The position numbers and the translations under genes were made by a program. Positions 60,730 through 64,000 of a stretch of DNA of 64,000 nucleotides are shown piece after piece. This DNA comes from Rhizobium indicum (lineage in GTDB: Bacteria; Pseudomonadota; Alphaproteobacteria; Rhizobiales; Rhizobiaceae): assembly GCF_005862305.2 (NCBI RefSeq), contig NZ_CP054021.1:2046001-2110000 (forward strand), written 5' to 3'. Positions within the stretch are counted from its first letter, which is position 1, and the number at the start of each line of letters is the position of its first letter. The notes under the pieces were generated by a model. The model saw only the letters and a list, made by a program, of their open reading frames with translations, made no database searches and was not told the DNA's origin.

Positions 60730-61644
60730 TCAGATCGCGCCCAGGCACCAAGCAAGAATCGACTTCTGCGCATGAAGACGGTTTTCCGCCTCATCGAAGA
60801 CCACGGATTGCGGACCGTCGATCACTTCGTCCGTCACTTCCTCACCGCGATGAGCGGGCAGGCAATGCATGAACAATGCATCATTGCCGGCTTTGGCCAT
60901 CAAGGCCGCGTTGACCTGATAAGGCTGGAAGACATTGTGACCCCGGGCCCGATGTTCCTGATTCATGGAGACCCAGGTATCGGTCACCACGCAATCGACG
61001 CCGGCGACCGCACGGTCGGCATCATGGCAGAGCATGATTTCGGCGCCCTCATTGCGGGCCCAGTTCAGATAGTGATCCTTGGGCTCCGAGCCAAGAGGCA
61101 CGGCCATGTTCATGCGATAGCCGAAGCGCGCGGCACCCTCGACCAGCGAATGCAGCACATTGTTGCCGTCGCCGGTCCAGGCGATGGTCTTGCCCTTGAT
61201 CGGGCCGCGATGCTCTTCGAAGGTCATGATATCGGCCATGATCTGGCAGGGATGGGTGTCATCCGTCAGCGCATTGATCACAGGCACGGTCGCATGCTGG
61301 GCCAGCTCGACCAGCCTGGAATGCTCGGTGGTGCGGATCATGATCGCATCGACATAACGCGACAGCACCTTGGCGGTGTCGCCGATCGTCTCGGCGCGAC
61401 CGAGCTGCATCTCGGTGCCGGACAGGAACAGCGTTTCGCCGCCGAGCTGGCGCATGCCGACGTCGAAGGAGACGCGGGTGCGCGTCGAGGGCTTTTCGAA
61501 GATCATCGCCAGCATCTTGCCGGCGAGCGGCTTGTCGCCCAGACCTGCCTTGAAGGCCTGCTTGCGGGTGAGCGCATCGTTCATGATGGTTCTGAGATCG
61601 GCTGATGTGACCGCCGAAAGATCGAGGAAATGTTTAGGGCTCAT
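60730..61644 (-). CDS. argF: ornithine carbamoyltransferase
   Basis: 304 residues. Carbamoyl-phosphate site [16 protein letters not shown] near residue 50; ornithine-side motifs [16 protein letters not shown] and [20 protein letters not shown]. It makes citrulline from ornithine and carbamoyl phosphate in arginine synthesis. It lies 42 bp downstream of argD on the same strand; AGGTAAGAAG precedes the ATG. Confidence 0.95.
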   Translation of the reverse strand: MSPKHFLDLSAVTSADLRTIMNDALTRKQAFKAGLGDKPLAGKMLAMIFEKPSTRTRVSFDVGMRQLGGETLFLSGTEMQLGRAETIGDTAKVLSRYVDAIMIRTTEHSRLVELAQHATVPVINALTDDTHPCQIMADIMTFEEHRGPIKGKTIAWTGDGNNVLHSLVEGAARFGYRMNMAVPLGSEPKDHYLNWARNEGAEIMLCHDADRAVAGVDCVVTDTWVSMNQEHRARGHNVFQPYQVNAALMAKAGNDALFMHCLPAHRGEEVTDEVIDGPQSVVFDEAENRLHAQKSILAWCLGAI

Positions 61645-61686
61645 ATCGTCTTCTTACCTGTGCTGCGCCCGAAGGCGGCAATCTCT

Positions 61687-62886
61687 TCAAGCCGTCTTCT
61701 TGACCTTGGAGGCGCGAATGCTCTCGGCGGCGCGTTCGACGCGGGCAAGACCCTCGCGGGCTTCCTCGGCGGTGACGACGAGCGGCGGAAGAAGGCGGAT
61801 GACATTATCGCCGGCAGGCACGCCGAGCAGATGGGCGGCGCGGATTGCCTGCAGCAGCTCGGCTGAGGGAACGGCAGCCTTGATGCCGAGCAACAGCCCC
61901 TCGCCCCTGATATCCTCGATCACATCGGGATAACGATCCTTCAGCGAGGCTAGGCCCTGGCGGAAGACAAGTGCGACGTCGCGCACCTGCTGGAGGAAGC
62001 CATCGGCAAGGATGATGTCGAGCACGGCGCTGCCGACGGCCATGGCAAGCGGATTGCCGCCATAGGTCGAGCCATGGGTGCCGGCCTTCATGCCGGAGGC
62101 GGCCTCGGCCGTTGCGAGGCAGGCGCCGAGCGGGAAACCGCCGCCGATGCCCTTGGCGACAGCCATGATATCGGGTGTGATGCCCGACCATTCATGGGCG
62201 AAGAGCTTGCCGGTGCGGCCGACGCCGGTCTGGACCTCGTCGAGGATCAACAGCAGGCCGTTGTCGTCGCAGAGCTGGCGAAGCGCCTTCATGAACTCAG
62301 GCGTGGCGGGGCGAACGCCGCCCTCGCCCTGCACCGGCTCGATGAGGATGCCAGCCGTGGCATCGGTAATCGCGGCGCGGACCGCTTCGATATCGCCGAA
62401 AGCCACCTGATCGAAACCCGGCGCCTTGGGGCCGAAGCCTTCGAGATATTTCTCCTGGCCGCCGGCGGCGATCGTCGCCAGCGTCCGTCCGTGGAAGGCG
62501 CCTTCGAAGGTGATGATATGGAAGCGCTCGGGATGGCCCTTGGAAAACTGATAGCGACGCGCCGTCTTGATCGCGCATTCGAGCGCCTCGGCACCCGAGT
62601 TGGTGAAGAACACCTTGTCGGCGAAGGTGGCGTCCGTCAGGCGTTTTGCCAGACGCTCCTGTCCGGGGATCTCGTAGATGTTCGACAGGTGCCAGACCTT
62701 GTCGGCCTGCTCCTTCAGCGCGCCGACCACATGCGGATTGCTGTGGCCGACGGAGGTGACGGCGACGCCGGCGCCGAAATCGAGATATCGCTCGCCAGTT
62801 TCGGTGATCAGCCATACGCCCTCGCCTCGCTCGAACCGCAGCGGGGCACGAGAATAGGTGTCATAAAGCGGCGCGGCTTCAGCCAT
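61687..62886 (-). CDS. argD: acetylornithine aminotransferase
   Basis: 399 residues of class III aminotransferase. PLP site: [17 protein letters not shown] and the Lys in [14 protein letters not shown] near residue 244; [19 protein letters not shown] marks the N-terminal phosphate site. It carries out the N-acetylornithine step of arginine synthesis and perhaps succinyl-diaminopimelate transamination. GGAGATCGCGCC precedes the ATG. First gene of argD-argF(-hslO). Confidence 0.93.
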   Translation of the reverse strand: MAEAAPLYDTYSRAPLRFERGEGVWLITETGERYLDFGAGVAVTSVGHSNPHVVGALKEQADKVWHLSNIYEIPGQERLAKRLTDATFADKVFFTNSGAEALECAIKTARRYQFSKGHPERFHIITFEGAFHGRTLATIAAGGQEKYLEGFGPKAPGFDQVAFGDIEAVRAAITDATAGILIEPVQGEGGVRPATPEFMKALRQLCDDNGLLLILDEVQTGVGRTGKLFAHEWSGITPDIMAVAKGIGGGFPLGACLATAEAASGMKAGTHGSTYGGNPLAMAVGSAVLDIILADGFLQQVRDVALVFRQGLASLKDRYPDVIEDIRGEGLLLGIKAAVPSAELLQAIRAAHLLGVPAGDNVIRLLPPLVVTAEEAREGLARVERAAESIRASKVKKTA

Positions 62887-62956
62887 GGCGCGATCTCCAT
62901 CAAAGTTGCCGGGCAATGACTCCGGCTAAGGAAACCAGGCCCGAAAAATCAAAAAT

Positions 62957-63008
62957 GCCGCCTTGCGGCGGCGAGTGGCACTATTTCCTTTTCGCGCTGC
63001 AATGTCAA
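62957..63008 (-). promoter_or_regulatory. argD: argD promoter with 5'-terminal hairpin
   Basis: On the minus strand TTGACA (63008-63003) and AATAGT (62985-62980) are 17 bp apart. Transcription would start near 62973, where GCCGCC-GCAA-GGCGGC forms a perfect hairpin followed by ATTTTTGATTTTT. The transcript therefore begins with a terminator-like structure about 70 nt before the argD start. Confidence 0.6.
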
Positions 63009-63124
63009 CAAAACGGCGCCCTTAGCGTATGCAGCACAGGTGTACAGCGGCATTTTCAGTCTTCAACAGGCATTATTGCAGAAATGACACGCAGGGGCAG
63101 CAAGTTGGGGAAAACTACGAATTC

Positions 63125-63190
63125 GATTCATCCGGATTCATGCGACTCTTGTCACGGAGTCAGGCTCACACTAGGTTAAAGATCAATTAC
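63125..63190. promoter_or_regulatory. gcrA: GANTC cluster and CtrA-like site before gcrA
   Basis: Four GANTC sites (63125, 63135, 63144, 63157) lie in 37 bp, and another is at 63269. TTAAAGATCAATTAC at 63176-63190 fits TTAA-N7-TTAA with one mismatch. This is the 420-bp region between argD and gcrA; the rest of it holds no gene. Confidence 0.7.
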
Positions 63191-63306
63191 TAGACTGCAT
63201 GCGGCGGAACTAGTCACCAAAATTGATCAAGCGTTTCTTGTTTCGGAGCTCCCGGGACAACGGTGAGGGATTCTGCCATCACCAACGCAAAAGGTGGAGA
63301 CAGGGC

Positions 63307-63846
63307 ATGAACTGGACAGACGAGCGGGTCGAGAAACTCAAGAAACTTTGGGCCGAAGGACTGAGCGCCAGCCAGATCGCTGCGCAGCTTGGCGGGGTCA
63401 GCAGAAACGCGGTCATCGGCAAAGTGCACCGGCTGTGCCTTCCCGGCCGTGCCAAGGCCGGCGGCACCAACACCGCGGCGCGAACGCCGAAGCGCAATAC
63501 ATCGGCGCCGCGCGCGCCGAACTTCGCCTCTCGCATCACCACCCGCACCGTTACCCGCCAGCAGGGCGCGACGATGCTGAAGGAAGAGATCGAGATCGAG
63601 ATCGAAACGATCGAGGAAATGGAATACGTGCCAAGAGGCAATGTGGTGGTGCCGATTTCGCGCCGCCTCGGCCTGACGGAACTGACCGAGCGCACCTGCA
63701 AGTGGCCGGTCGGCGATCCGCTGAAGGACGACTTCCATTTCTGCGGCTGCGAGTCCCCCGACAATTCGCCCTATTGCAGCTATCACCAGAAGCTTGCCTA
63801 CCAGCCGGTCAACGAACGCCGCCGGGCGGCAGCGCGGGCCAGCTGA
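63307..63846 (+). CDS. gcrA: cell-cycle regulator GcrA
   Basis: 179 residues. The DNA-binding N-terminus MNWTDERVEKLKKLWAEGLS, SASQIAAQLGGVSRNAVIGKVHRL is the GcrA signature, the middle is basic and variable, and the C-terminus CKWPVGDPLKDDFHFCGC...PYCSYHQKLAYQP is the RNA-polymerase-binding, Cys/His-rich domain. GcrA works with sigma70 at promoters bearing CcrM-methylated GANTC and drives cell-cycle genes. GGAGACAGGGC precedes the ATG. A terminator follows. Confidence 0.96.
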   Translation: MNWTDERVEKLKKLWAEGLSASQIAAQLGGVSRNAVIGKVHRLCLPGRAKAGGTNTAARTPKRNTSAPRAPNFASRITTRTVTRQQGATMLKEEIEIEIETIEEMEYVPRGNVVVPISRRLGLTELTERTCKWPVGDPLKDDFHFCGCESPDNSPYCSYHQKLAYQPVNERRRAAARAS

Positions 63847-63872
63847 GCGGGCTGACCATTGCTAGAATGCAG

Positions 63873-63899
63873 AAAACGGGCCGATTGGCCCGTTTTTTT
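63873..63899 (+). terminator. intrinsic terminator after gcrA
   Basis: AAAACGGGCC and GGCCCGTTTT pair over ten bp around GATT, with a run of T following, 26 nt after the gcrA stop. Confidence 0.88.
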
Positions 63900-63950
63900 A
63901 TGCGCGGATGGGAGCGCTTGGGTGTTCAGTTCGTTGAGAACGCCGACTTG

Positions 63951-64000
63951 CCCTCATCCGGCTGCCGCCACCTACCAGGGTCGAGCCATGGGTCTCGACC
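63951..64000. repeat. partial repeat at right edge
   Basis: CCCTCATCCGGCTGCCGCCA matches the left end of the 45361 composite repeat with one change. It is cut by the window edge. Confidence 0.55.

Noticed and set aside
59539..61605. 688-codon plus-strand frame across hslO and argF
   Set aside because: It crosses two well-identified minus-strand genes and their spacer, so it is non-coding.

Overview
The window looks like chromosomal DNA from a fast-growing rhizobium, most likely the Rhizobium etli/leguminosarum group. Support: high GC; RIME-type palindromic repeats; a PodJ-type polarity protein; the GcrA cell-cycle regulator with clustered GANTC sites; a SAM-II riboswitch before metZ; and a cuxR-uxs1-uxe-type polysaccharide locus. 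The species is inferred from gene content, not from a search. I see no transposase, integrase, prophage, CRISPR array or rRNA. There is one tRNA (Gly, CCC).

Layout. 1-9.6 kb: an acyl-CoA hydrolase cut by the left edge, a GGDEF-EAL c-di-GMP enzyme, a UDP-sugar epimerase, an aminotransferase, mscL, and a large hybrid kinase fused to a sodium/solute symporter domain. 9.6-14.6 kb: small regulator/effector pairs (TetR/MFS, MarR/GFA), cspA and a YdeI-like protein. 14.7-21.9 kb: a fatty-acid beta-oxidation cluster (acyl-CoA dehydrogenase, thiolase, cupin, FadB/J) with a long palindrome in its upstream region, then an SDR and a VOC protein. 22.2-26 kb: podJ. 26.3-33 kb: a TauE/TIGR02186 pair, a DHFR-like protein, an SLT-type lipoprotein, and the helicase/phosphoesterase pair of the ligase-associated DNA repair set. 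33.2-36 kb: two YitT-type membrane proteins flank an Rrf2 regulator, an AhpD-like protein and a 55-residue gene. 36-48.9 kb: ordinary housekeeping and signalling genes (methyltransferase, CAP protein, MATE pump, pyrD, LuxR response regulator, S24 repressor-like protein, degenerate nuclease-like protein, TerB, solute-binding protein, chemoreceptor). 49-56 kb: an AraC regulator divergent from a tightly coupled five-gene polysaccharide operon. 56-64 kb: tRNA-Gly, dcd, SAM-II-metZ, apaG, hslO-argF-argD, gcrA.

The most distinctive functional block is 49.0-56.0 kb. It holds an AraC-type regulator (possible c-di-GMP-responsive CuxR ortholog), UDP-xylose synthase, UDP-sugar 4-epimerase, a membrane GT2 synthase, a GH26 hydrolase and a DUF995 protein. 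Together these should make, export and trim a pentose-containing exopolysaccharide. The most informative non-coding signals are the SAM-II attenuator with four alternating CCGGTC/GACCGG segments; palindromic repeats whose stems co-vary around a constant loop and which sit on stop codons; the paired GACAATATGTTGTC operators; the GANTC cluster before gcrA; and a hairpin that buries the Shine-Dalgarno of the SLT lipoprotein.
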